Of a DNA stretch of 11,907 bases, positions 4,758 through 11,686 are shown piece after piece (within the stretch, counting starts at the first letter, position 1; each line of letters opens with the position of its first letter). The notes beneath the pieces were generated by a model that was given only the letters and a program-made list of their open reading frames with translations, was not told the DNA's origin and ran no database searches. Origin of the DNA: DATLFQ01 sp035540915 (lineage in GTDB: Bacteria > Actinomycetota > Acidimicrobiia > Acidimicrobiales > GCA-2861595); NCBI GenBank assembly GCA_035540915.1, contig DATLFQ010000056.1, positions 1-11,907 of the forward strand, in the 5' to 3' direction. Both the position numbers and the translations under genes were made by a program.

Positions 4758-5618
4758 ATGACAATCGAGGCTGGGGTGCCGGGAGCGCGGTCGGACTTCG
4801 ACGACGAGTTGGTCCACCAGCACCTGGCGCTGGTCAGCCAGATGGTCAACCAGGTGGTGGGCCGCCTGCCCCGGTTCGTGGCCAAGGACGAGCTGATGTC
4901 GGCCGGCATGGTCGCCCTGGTCCAGGCCGCCCGCGGCTTCGACCCCCGCCGCGAGACGGGCTTCGAGCGCTACGCCTGCGCCCGCATCCGCGGCGCCCTG
5001 CTCGACGAGATGCGGTCGCGCGACTGGGCCAGCCGCTCGGTGCGCAGCCGGGGGCGGCGGCTCCTCGGTGCCGTCGAGGATTTGGGCGCCACGCTCGGCC
5101 GCACCCCCACCACCGCCGAGCTGGCGGCCCACCTCGGCGTCAGCGCCGAGTCGGTGAGCGCCACCAGCCGCGACATGGAGCGGGCCCGGGTGCTCAGCTA
5201 CGACGGCCTGATCGCCGACGACCCCGAGCTGGCCCTTCCGGCGGTCGACCAGGACCCAGAGACGGTGCTGGTCGAGCGCGAGCGCCGCGGCTACCTGCTC
5301 GACGGCGTGGCGGCGCTGCCCGAGCGGCTGCGGGCCGTGGTGGTCGGCTACTTCTTCGAGGAGCGCACCAGCCAGGAGCTGGCCGAGCAACTGGGCGTCT
5401 CCACCTCGCGCATCTCCCAGATGCGCACGCAGGCACTGCTGCTGCTGCGGGAAGGCATCCAGGCCCAGCTCGACCCGGCGCAGGTGGTTCCCGCCGCCAG
5501 CCCTCTGGTCAGCCGGCGCCGGGCCGCCTACGCCGCTGCGGTCGCCGCCGGTTCGGGCTTCCGGGCCCGCCTGGTCCCGACCCCGGCCCGCCTCCGGGTC
5601 GCCACCGCAGCCTCCTGA
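4758..5618 (+). CDS. RNA polymerase sigma-28 family factor (FliA/WhiG type)
   Basis: The 286-residue protein has region 2 at about 15-97, with DELMSAGMVALVQAARGFDP and the FliA/WhiG signature RYACARIRGALLDEMRSRDW followed by SRSVRSRGR. Region 3 is at about 100-150 (LGRTPTTAELAAHLGVS). Region 4 is at about 182-234 (LPERLRAVVVGYFFEE, QELAEQLGVSTSRISQMRTQAL). Sigma-28 factors direct late flagellar genes (FliA) or, in Streptomyces, sporulation genes (WhiG). The flgN neighbour favours FliA here, but sequence alone does not separate them, so no symbol is given. The ATG at 4758 has GAAGG (4746-4750) seven bases upstream. An Ala/Arg-rich tail of about 50 residues (236-286) extends beyond region 4 and is not part of the core family. 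No FlgM anti-sigma gene is visible in the window. Confidence 0.9.
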   Translation: MTIEAGVPGARSDFDDELVHQHLALVSQMVNQVVGRLPRFVAKDELMSAGMVALVQAARGFDPRRETGFERYACARIRGALLDEMRSRDWASRSVRSRGRRLLGAVEDLGATLGRTPTTAELAAHLGVSAESVSATSRDMERARVLSYDGLIADDPELALPAVDQDPETVLVERERRGYLLDGVAALPERLRAVVVGYFFEERTSQELAEQLGVSTSRISQMRTQALLLLREGIQAQLDPAQVVPAASPLVSRRRAAYAAAVAAGSGFRARLVPTPARLRVATAAS

Positions 5619-5638
5619 CGGCCGGCGGCAGCGGCCGG

Positions 5639-5644
5639 TACCCT
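5639..5644 (+). promoter_or_regulatory. TACCCT, candidate -10 of leaderless Rid gene
   Basis: TACCCT is followed by six bases and then the GTG at 5651. There is no Shine-Dalgarno. It lies in the 32-base gap after the sigma-28 stop, so the Rid gene may have its own start of transcription. Confidence 0.45.
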
Positions 5645-5650
5645 CCCGGG

Positions 5651-6043
5651 GTGCCTCGCCGCATCGCCACGGGGTCGCCGTACGAAGCGACCATCGGGTT
5701 CAGCCGCGCCGTCGTCGTGGGCGACCGGGTCCTGGTGGCCGGGACCGCGCCGGTGTGGCCGGACGGGTCGTGCGACCCCGACCCGGCCGAGCAGGCCCGC
5801 CGCTGCGTGGCCATCATCGACGGCGCGCTGGCCGAGGCCGGCGCCTCCCGGGCGGACGTCGTGCGGACCCGCACCTACCTCACGTCGGCGGCCGACGCCG
5901 ACGCCGTGGCCGAGGTCCACCGGGCCGCCTTCGGGAAGGCCGCCCCGGCTGCCACCTTCGTCGTCGTGGCTGCGCTGGTCGACCCCCGCTGGCGGGTGGA
6001 GATCGAGGTCGAGGCCGTGCTCGCGGCTGGCGCTCGCGGCTAG
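5651..6043 (+). CDS. RidA/YjgF/UK114 family protein lacking the canonical arginine
   Basis: The 130-residue protein has the Rid layout: RRIATGSPYEATIGFSRAV, VLVAGTAPVWPDGSCDPDP (28-45), QARRCVAIIDGALAEAGAS (48-66), VVRTRTYLTSAADADAV (70-86) and the C-terminal strands ATFVVVAALVDPRWRVEIEVEAV. RidA proper hydrolyses reactive enamine/imine intermediates using an arginine in 'PARSCVEVARL'. The matching segment here is PAATFVVVAAL, with alanine A101 in its place, so this is one of the Rid subfamilies unlikely to have imine deaminase activity. The GTG start fits both the family N-terminus and the TAnnnT-N6 pattern. The same frame stays open upstream inside the sigma gene, but that part is a shadow. 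Its TAG stop overlaps that of the convergent helD gene. Confidence 0.87.
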   Translation: MPRRIATGSPYEATIGFSRAVVVGDRVLVAGTAPVWPDGSCDPDPAEQARRCVAIIDGALAEAGASRADVVRTRTYLTSAADADAVAEVHRAAFGKAAPAATFVVVAALVDPRWRVEIEVEAVLAAGARG

Positions 6044-8223
6044 CCGGCGGGCACCCCGGCCAGGACGGCCGGAAGGGGCTCCTCGTGCAGCACGGTGACG
6101 CGACGGGTGGCTCGCGTCAGGGCGACGTACAGCGCCCGCAGCCCCTGCGGCGAACCGGCCACCAGGTCGGCCGGCTCGACGACCACCACCGAGTCGAACT
6201 CCAGGCCCTTGACCATGCCGACCGGGATGATCGTCAGCCGCTCCTTCAACCCTGTGCGCTCGACGTGGCCGCCAGCCAGTCCGGCCGCCGCGACGGCGTC
6301 GGCGAGGACGGCCGCCGTGGCCGGCGTGGCGATGACGGCCACCGTGCCCTCGTCGGCGTCGGCCAGCTCGGCGGCCGCGGTCCGCACCGCCTCCTCGACC
6401 AGCCGCCCGGCGGCCACGCTCCGCAGCACCGGCGCCTCGCCGGTGGAGCGGACGCTGCGGGGCGGCCGCAGGCCGGGAGCGGCCTCGGCCAGCACCCGGG
6501 CGGCCAGGGCCATCACCTGGCCGGGCGTGCGGTAGTTGACGCTCAGCTCGACCACCCGGGCCGGGCGGGCCGAGGGCAGGTGGGCCACCACGTCCTCCCA
6601 GCCGGACGGGGCCAGCGGGCCGGTGGCCTGGGCGATGTCGCCCACCACGGTCATCGAACCCGACAGCGACCGGCGGGCCAGCATCCGCAGCTCCATGGGG
6701 GTCAGGTCCTGCGCCTCGTCGACCACGATGTGGCCGTAGGTGCGGACCAGCTCCTCGCCCTCGCCCAGCCGGCGCCGCGGGCCCAGCAGGACCCGCGCCT
6801 CGTCCAGCAGGGGCAGGTCGCCGGCCGTCCAGGCCACGGCGTCCAGGCTCGGGCTGCGGGGGCGGAACAGCGCCCGCGACTCCTCGTCGGACAGCGAGCC
6901 CCGACCGGCGAGGCGCAGGAGCGGGAGCGCCCCGAACAGGTCGTGCAGCAGCTCGGCCGGCTCGAGCACGGGCCACATGCGGTCCAGGGCCGCTGTCAGC
7001 GGGGGCAGCCGCTTCAACTTGCTCCACAGCTCCCGCTCGTCGAGCACCGCCCCGTCGGGCTCGCTGGGGTCGTCGGGGTCGGCAACCACCAGCCCGACCC
7101 GGCGGCGGCGCTGGAGGGCCTCTTCGTACTGCGCGACGAGGCGGCGGGACACCAGCGCCTCGACCAGCCGGCGCCGGGCGTTGTGCGTTCCCGGGCGGCG
7201 GCGGGCGGCCGCCACCACCTCGGCCGACGCGTCGGCGGTCAGCCGCAGGACGAAGCCCTCGAAGCCGATCTCCACGTCGGTGCGGAGGGCCCGCTGGCGG
7301 TCCCGGACGGCGCGGGCCACCACCTTGGCCATGCAGGCCCGACCCTTGATGCGGGCGACGGCGGCGGGCGCCTCGGCCCGCACCCGGGCGTCGTGGACCA
7401 GCCCGGCCACCGTGGTGAGCGTGACCCCGCTCTCGCCCAGCGAGGGCAGGACCTGCTCGATGTAGCGCAGGAAGAGCGGGTTGGGGCCGACCAGCAGGAC
7501 CCGCTGGCGCTCCAGCGGGAAGCGGTGGGTGTACAGGAGGTACGCGGCCCGGTGCAGCGCGACGGCCGTCTTGCCCGTGCCCGGGCCGCCCTGGACCACC
7601 AGCACGCCCGGCAGCGGCGCCCGTATGACCTCGTCCTGCTCGCGCTGGACGGTGGCGACGATGTCGCGCATGCGACCCGAGCGGGCCCGGCCGAGCGACG
7701 CCATCAGCGCGCCCGCTCCGGAGACGACCAGGCCGTCCTCGCCCTCGGCGCCCGCCTCAGGATCGACGGCGAGGCCCCCGGCGGCGCCCTCCACGTCGAA
7801 CAGCTCGTCCTCGATCCCGAGGAGGCGCCGGCCTTCGGTGGCGAAGTGCCGGCGGCGGGCCAGGCCCATCGGGTGGACGCCGGTGGCCCGGTAGAACGGC
7901 TCGGCCACCGGGGCCCGCCAGTCCACCACCAGCGGCTCCTGGTCCTCGCCTGACACCGCCAGGCGGCCGATGTGGAACGCCTCGCCGTCGGCCCGGTCGA
8001 TGCGACCGAAGCACAGCGACTCGGTCCCCACGTCCAGCTGCTCGAGGCGCTGAAGGGTCGTGCGCACCATCACGTCGCGCTCGGCCAGCGACTGCGGCGT
8101 GCTGCCCCTCTGGCGCAGTGTCGACGCCAGCACGGCGGTGGCGGCGGCCCGGAGGGCGTCGATGCGGGCGTAGGCCCGCTCGATGTACGCCCGCTCGGAC
8201 TGCAACTCGGGGTGTGGGGCCAC
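6040..8223 (-). CDS. helD: HelD-type RNA polymerase-associated ATPase (UvrD/Rep-like superfamily 1)
   Basis: The 727-residue protein begins with a helical segment (about 7-65), then YRATGVHP preceded by EPLVVDWRAPVAEPF (96-110), typical of actinobacterial HelD. Superfamily 1 motifs follow in order: Walker A GGPGTGKT (212-219), QVLPSLGE (257-264), Walker B VVDEAQDL (500-507), VVGDIAQAT (526-534), SVNYRTPGQV (561-570), VKGLEFDSVVVVEP (671-684) and YVALTRATRRVTV (699-711). HelD proteins bind RNA polymerase, pry the enzyme open and free it from stalled complexes using ATP; some mycobacterial and Streptomyces members aid rifampicin tolerance. The GTG start at 8223-8221 has GAGGGAG (8233-8227) just upstream and gives the normal family N-terminus. 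It is divergent from hemE and convergent with the Rid gene. A UvrD-like DNA helicase is the weaker alternative. Confidence 0.9.
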   Translation of the reverse strand: MAPHPELQSERAYIERAYARIDALRAAATAVLASTLRQRGSTPQSLAERDVMVRTTLQRLEQLDVGTESLCFGRIDRADGEAFHIGRLAVSGEDQEPLVVDWRAPVAEPFYRATGVHPMGLARRRHFATEGRRLLGIEDELFDVEGAAGGLAVDPEAGAEGEDGLVVSGAGALMASLGRARSGRMRDIVATVQREQDEVIRAPLPGVLVVQGGPGTGKTAVALHRAAYLLYTHRFPLERQRVLLVGPNPLFLRYIEQVLPSLGESGVTLTTVAGLVHDARVRAEAPAAVARIKGRACMAKVVARAVRDRQRALRTDVEIGFEGFVLRLTADASAEVVAAARRRPGTHNARRRLVEALVSRRLVAQYEEALQRRRRVGLVVADPDDPSEPDGAVLDERELWSKLKRLPPLTAALDRMWPVLEPAELLHDLFGALPLLRLAGRGSLSDEESRALFRPRSPSLDAVAWTAGDLPLLDEARVLLGPRRRLGEGEELVRTYGHIVVDEAQDLTPMELRMLARRSLSGSMTVVGDIAQATGPLAPSGWEDVVAHLPSARPARVVELSVNYRTPGQVMALAARVLAEAAPGLRPPRSVRSTGEAPVLRSVAAGRLVEEAVRTAAAELADADEGTVAVIATPATAAVLADAVAAAGLAGGHVERTGLKERLTIIPVGMVKGLEFDSVVVVEPADLVAGSPQGLRALYVALTRATRRVTVLHEEPLPAVLAGVPAG

Positions 8224-8272
8224 GCACTCCCTCGCCGGACAACGGCCGCCCCGCTCGTTGCGAGGACGTTCG

Positions 8273-8278
8273 AGTGTA
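8273..8278 (-). promoter_or_regulatory. TACACT, possible -10 of helD
   Basis: On the minus strand TACACT (8278-8273) would place the start of transcription about 43 bases before the helD GTG, a leadered mRNA that agrees with the clear Shine-Dalgarno there. No convincing -35 is seen. Confidence 0.25.
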
Positions 8279-8321
8279 GGTGGCCGCAGCCCACGGCGGG
8301 CCAGGCCGCCGGCGGGTCACC

Positions 8322-8327
8322 TATCGT
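8322..8327 (+). promoter_or_regulatory. TATCGT, candidate -10 of leaderless hem operon
   Basis: TATCGT is followed by six bases and the GTG of hemE at 8334, with no Shine-Dalgarno. If this is right, the whole hemEHY transcript starts at or next to the first codon. No TTGACA-like -35 is evident. Confidence 0.5.
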
Positions 8328-8333
8328 CGCTGC

Positions 8334-9362
8334 GTGCCCGTCGCGCCCGACGCCCCCTTCCTGCTGGCCTGCCGCCGGCAGCCGGCCCCGACGGTGCCGG
8401 TGTGGTTCCAGCGCCAGGCCGGCCGGTCCCTGCCCGAGTACCGGGCCCTGCGGGGCGAGGGCAGCATCCTCGACGCCATCCGCCGGCCCGAGTTGGCCGT
8501 CGAGCTGACCCTGCAGCCGGTCCGCCGGTACGGCGTGGACGCCGCCATCCTGTTCTCCGACATCGTCGTCCCCGTGGCCGCCGTGGGCTTCGGCGTGGAC
8601 GTGGTGCCCGGCACCGGCCCGGTGGTGGCCCGGCCCTTCCGGGGCAAGGAGGACCTGGCCCGCCTGCGCCCCCTCGAGCCCGAGACCGACGTCCCCTACG
8701 TGATCGAGACCGTGGCGGCGCTGGCCGGCCAGCTGGACGTGCCCCTCATCGGCCTGGCCGGGGCCCCCTTCACCATCGCCAGCTACCTCGTCGAGGGCGG
8801 CCCGTCGCGGACCTACGCCCGGACCAAGGCGCTCATGCACGGCGAGCCGGCCACCTGGCACTCCCTGATGGACGCGCTGGCCGACATGGCCGTCGCCTTC
8901 CTGCGGGCGCAGGTCGCCGCCGGTGCGTCGGCCGTCCAGCTCTTCGACAGCTGGGCCGGGGCCCTGTCGCCCGACGACTACGACCAGTACGTGCTGCCCG
9001 CCACCCGGGCCGTCTTCGCGGGGCTGGCCGACCTGGGCGTCCCCCGCATCTGCTCCGGCACCGGCACCGGGGAGCTGCTGGGCCTGCTGGCCTCGACCGG
9101 CCCCGACGTCGTCGGCGTGGACTGGCGGGTGCCGCTGGACCGGGCGTGGGAGCGCATCGGCCCGGACTGCGCCATCCAGGGCAACCTCGACCCCGAGGTG
9201 TGCTTCGCCCCCTGGTCGGTGGTGGCCGACCACGCCGAGCGGGTCCTGGCCCGCGCCGGCGGGCGGCCCGGCCACATCTTCAACCTGGGCCACGGGGTGC
9301 TGCCCGGCACCGACCCGGCCGTCCTGGAGCGCCTCGTGGACCTCGTGCACGCCCGTGCTTGA
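8334..9362 (+). CDS. hemE: Uroporphyrinogen III decarboxylase
   Basis: The 342-residue protein has normal length and all signature segments: VWFQRQAGRSLPEYR (23-37; substrate-binding R27 and R31), LFSDIVVP with catalytic-site D76, GLAGAPFTIASYLVEGG (140-156) with Y151, and FNLGHGVLPGTDP (316-328) with H320. It removes the four acetate carboxyls of uroporphyrinogen III to give coproporphyrinogen III in the cytosol. The commonest form of the first motif has Met before RQAGR; here it is Gln (Q26). The GTG at 8334 is chosen because family proteins start shortly before 'PFLLACRRQ.. VPVWF'; the upstream ATG at 8280 would add 18 atypical residues. It is first of a three-gene operon; hemH starts eight bases before its stop is complete. 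Confidence 0.96.
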   Translation: MPVAPDAPFLLACRRQPAPTVPVWFQRQAGRSLPEYRALRGEGSILDAIRRPELAVELTLQPVRRYGVDAAILFSDIVVPVAAVGFGVDVVPGTGPVVARPFRGKEDLARLRPLEPETDVPYVIETVAALAGQLDVPLIGLAGAPFTIASYLVEGGPSRTYARTKALMHGEPATWHSLMDALADMAVAFLRAQVAAGASAVQLFDSWAGALSPDDYDQYVLPATRAVFAGLADLGVPRICSGTGTGELLGLLASTGPDVVGVDWRVPLDRAWERIGPDCAIQGNLDPEVCFAPWSVVADHAERVLARAGGRPGHIFNLGHGVLPGTDPAVLERLVDLVHARA

Positions 9363-10266
9363 GGGCCTGCGCGGCGTCGTCTTGATGGCCTACGGCACCC
9401 CGGCCACACCGGCGGACATCGCCGCCTTCTACACCCACATCCGCCGCCAGCGGCGCCCGAGCCCCGAGCAGCTGGCCGAGCTGGAGGCCCGCTACGAGGC
9501 CATCGGCGGCACCTCACCGCTGGCCGCCCGCACCCGGGCCCAGGCGTCGGCGCTGGCCGAGGCGCTGGGGGACGAGTGGGTCACGGTGCTGGGCAACAAG
9601 CACGCCGAGCCGTTCATCGAGGCGGCCGTGCGCGAGGTGGCCGCCAGCGGCGCCCGCACGGTCGTCGGGCTGGTCCTGGCGCCCCACACGGCCGCCCTCA
9701 GCACCAGCGAGTACCACGCCCGTGCGCGGGAGGTCGCCGTGCCGGCAGGCATGGTCTACCGGCAGGTCGGGGCCTACGGGGACCACCCGGCGCTGGTGGA
9801 GCTGCTGGCCCGGCGGGTGAAGGATGCGCACGACCGGTTCGCGGCCGGGACGCGCGTCCGCACCGTCTTCACCGCCCACTCGCTGCCGGAGCGGGCGCTC
9901 GGCTACGACCGCCCCTCCTATCCCGACCAGCTCACGGCCACGGCGGCGGCCGTCGCTGCGCAGGCCGGCGTCGACGACTGGCAGATCGCCTGGCAGAGCG
10001 CCGGCCGGACCGACGACCCGTGGGTGGGGCCCGACATCCGCGACGTGATCACCGGGCTCCCGGCCCAGGGCGTCGAGGGGGTGCTCGTGTGCCCGGCCGG
10101 CTTCGTGTCCGACCACCTCGAGGTCCTCTACGACATCGACATCGAGGCCCGCCGGGTGGCCGAGGAGGCCGGCGTGGTCCTGGAGCGCACCGAGTCGCTG
10201 AACGACGACCCCGCCTTCGTCGCCCTGCTGGCCGATCTCGTTCGCCAGGCCGCCGCCTCGCGGTGA
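9355..10266 (+). CDS. hemH: Ferrochelatase, coproporphyrin-type
   Basis: The 303-residue protein begins VLEGLRGVVLMAYGTPATPADI. MAYGTP carries Tyr13, the iron-side residue of coproporphyrin ferrochelatases; protoporphyrin enzymes have a GGP form. YTHIRRQRRPSPEQL and RYEAIGGTSPLA closely follow the Bacillus enzyme. Active-site H175 is in VFTAHSLPE (171-179) and E256 in VSDHLEVLYD (251-260); DPWVGPDI (221-228) is also conserved. It inserts Fe2+ into coproporphyrin III (cpfC in newer naming) in the cytosol or at the membrane face. The single cysteine (C246) excludes the [2Fe-2S] cluster found in several actinobacterial ferrochelatases. The GTG start at 9355 overlaps the hemE stop by eight bases; there is no clear Shine-Dalgarno, so translational coupling is likely. 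Its TGA overlaps the GTG of hemY (GTGA). Confidence 0.94.
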   Translation: MLEGLRGVVLMAYGTPATPADIAAFYTHIRRQRRPSPEQLAELEARYEAIGGTSPLAARTRAQASALAEALGDEWVTVLGNKHAEPFIEAAVREVAASGARTVVGLVLAPHTAALSTSEYHARAREVAVPAGMVYRQVGAYGDHPALVELLARRVKDAHDRFAAGTRVRTVFTAHSLPERALGYDRPSYPDQLTATAAAVAAQAGVDDWQIAWQSAGRTDDPWVGPDIRDVITGLPAQGVEGVLVCPAGFVSDHLEVLYDIDIEARRVAEEAGVVLERTESLNDDPAFVALLADLVRQAAASR

Positions 10267-11633
10267 GCGGATCCGCCCCGGCGGTCACCGTCGTCGGGGG
10301 CGGGATCGCCGGGTTGGCGGCGGCGTGGGAGGCGTGCCGGGCCGGCGTGTCGGTCACGGTGCTCGAGGCGGGCGACCGCCTGGGGGGCCGGGTCGCCACG
10401 ACGCAGCTGGCGGGCCGGCCGGTGGACCTGGGGGCCGACGCCTTCCTGACCCGGGCGCCCCACACCGCCGCACTGGACCTCTGCCGGGAGCTGGGCCTGG
10501 AGACCGAGCTCGTGGCGCCGGCGGCCGAGGGCGCGGCGGTGTGGACCGGGGGCCGGCTGCGGCCCCTGCCGGCGGGCATGGTGCTGGGGGCGCCGGCCGG
10601 GCTGAGCGGCCTGGCCCGGGTCGCCCGCTCCGGGATCCTGTCGCCGGCCGGCGTCGCCCGGGCAGCGGCCGATCTCGTGCTGCCACGGTCGGGCACGACC
10701 GGTGACCGGTCGGTGGGCGACCTGGTGGCCCGGCGTCTCGGCCGGCAGGTGGCCGACCGCCTGGTCGACCCGCTGCTGGGCGGCATCCATGCAGGACCGT
10801 CGTCACGGCTGAGTGCCGAAGCCGTTGCGCCACAGCTGTTCTCAGCCGCCTCGTCGCACCGCAGCCTGGTCCTGGCCCTGGGCGCCCAGCGCCGGGCCGC
10901 CCAGCGCTCCGGCGCCGGCGGGCCGGTCTTCCGGTCGGTGGCCGGCGGTATGGGCAGGCTGGTCGGCGCCCTGGTGGACGCGCTGCGGGCCGTCGGCGCG
11001 CGCCTGGAGACCGGCGTGGCGGTGGAGGACGTGGCCGACCTGGCCACCGGGCCGGTCGTGCTGGCCACCTCGGCCAGCGTGGCCGCGTCGCTCCTCGGGG
11101 CCCGGGCCGCCGACGCGGCCGCCGGCCTGCGCGCCATCGAGGTTGCCTCGGTGGCACTGGTGGCGCTCGCCTACCCGGCCGCCGCCTTCCCCCGCCCGCT
11201 CGCCGGAACGGGGTTCCTGGTGCCAGCCGGCGAGGGCCGCCTGCTCACCGCCTGCTCCTACGGGTCGGCCAAGTGGCCGCAGTGGGCCGGTGCGGGCCAC
11301 GTCGTCCTGCGGGCGTCGGCCGGCCGGGCGGGCGACGAGCGGGCGCTGGCCCTGGGCGACGCCGCGCTGGTCGGCCGGCTCCACGGCGAGCTGACCGCCG
11401 CGCTCGGGCTGACGGCTGCCCCGGCAGACTCGGTGGTGGCCCGGTGGCCGGGCGCCTTTCCGCAGTACACCGTCGGGCACCTGGCCCGGGTCGACGCCAT
11501 CGAGGCGTCCCTGGCTCGCGACCTCCCCGGCGTGGCACTTGCCGGCTCGTCCTACCGGGGCGTCGGCATCCCCGCCTGCATCGCCTCCGGCCGGGCCGCG
11601 GCCCGCCGGCTGCTGGCGGTGAACACGGCGTAG
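10263..11633 (+). CDS. hemY: Coproporphyrinogen III / protoporphyrinogen oxidase, HemY (CgoX) type
   Basis: The 456-residue protein is a monoamine-oxidase-fold flavoprotein of normal length. It has an N-terminal FAD motif VTVVGGGIAGLAAAWEA (8-24), VLEAGDRLGGRVAT (33-46), VDLGADAFLTRAP (54-66), a long PLLGGIHAGPSSRLSAEAV segment (170-188) and the C-terminal FAD/substrate motif LAGSSYRGVGIPACIASGRAAARRLL (426-451). Given the neighbouring coproporphyrin-type ferrochelatase, its likely reaction is oxygen-dependent oxidation of coproporphyrinogen III to coproporphyrin III, so cgoX is the alternative name. The GTG start (10263) overlaps the hemH TGA in a four-base GTGA, indicating coupled translation. 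The expected last enzyme of the route, coproheme decarboxylase ChdC (HemQ), does not follow; a DUF429 gene does. Confidence 0.93.
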   Translation: MSGSAPAVTVVGGGIAGLAAAWEACRAGVSVTVLEAGDRLGGRVATTQLAGRPVDLGADAFLTRAPHTAALDLCRELGLETELVAPAAEGAAVWTGGRLRPLPAGMVLGAPAGLSGLARVARSGILSPAGVARAAADLVLPRSGTTGDRSVGDLVARRLGRQVADRLVDPLLGGIHAGPSSRLSAEAVAPQLFSAASSHRSLVLALGAQRRAAQRSGAGGPVFRSVAGGMGRLVGALVDALRAVGARLETGVAVEDVADLATGPVVLATSASVAASLLGARAADAAAGLRAIEVASVALVALAYPAAAFPRPLAGTGFLVPAGEGRLLTACSYGSAKWPQWAGAGHVVLRASAGRAGDERALALGDAALVGRLHGELTAALGLTAAPADSVVARWPGAFPQYTVGHLARVDAIEASLARDLPGVALAGSSYRGVGIPACIASGRAAARRLLAVNTA

Positions 11634-11639
11634 CCGCGC

Positions 11640-11675
11640 GCCAGTGCCAACGCCCCGGCCGTAGACGACGCTGGC
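11640..11675 (+). terminator. Weak stem-loop after hemY
   Basis: Arms GCCAGTG (11640-11646) and CGCTGGC (11669-11675) pair over seven positions including one T-G, with a 22-base loop and no T-run. It is the only inverted repeat between the hemY stop and the next start and could mark the end of the hem operon, but the long loop makes this doubtful. Confidence 0.2.
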
Positions 11676-11686
11676 AACCTTCGCCC

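Noticed and set aside
4664..5650. N-terminal extension of the Rid frame back to 4664
   Set aside because: This part is out-of-frame sigma factor coding sequence; the Rid family N-terminus begins at the GTG at 5651.
5619..5650. CGGCCGG repeats between sigma-28 and Rid genes as a terminator
   Set aside because: The repeats are short, self-complementary GC runs with no T-tract, and such motifs recur throughout this GC-rich window.
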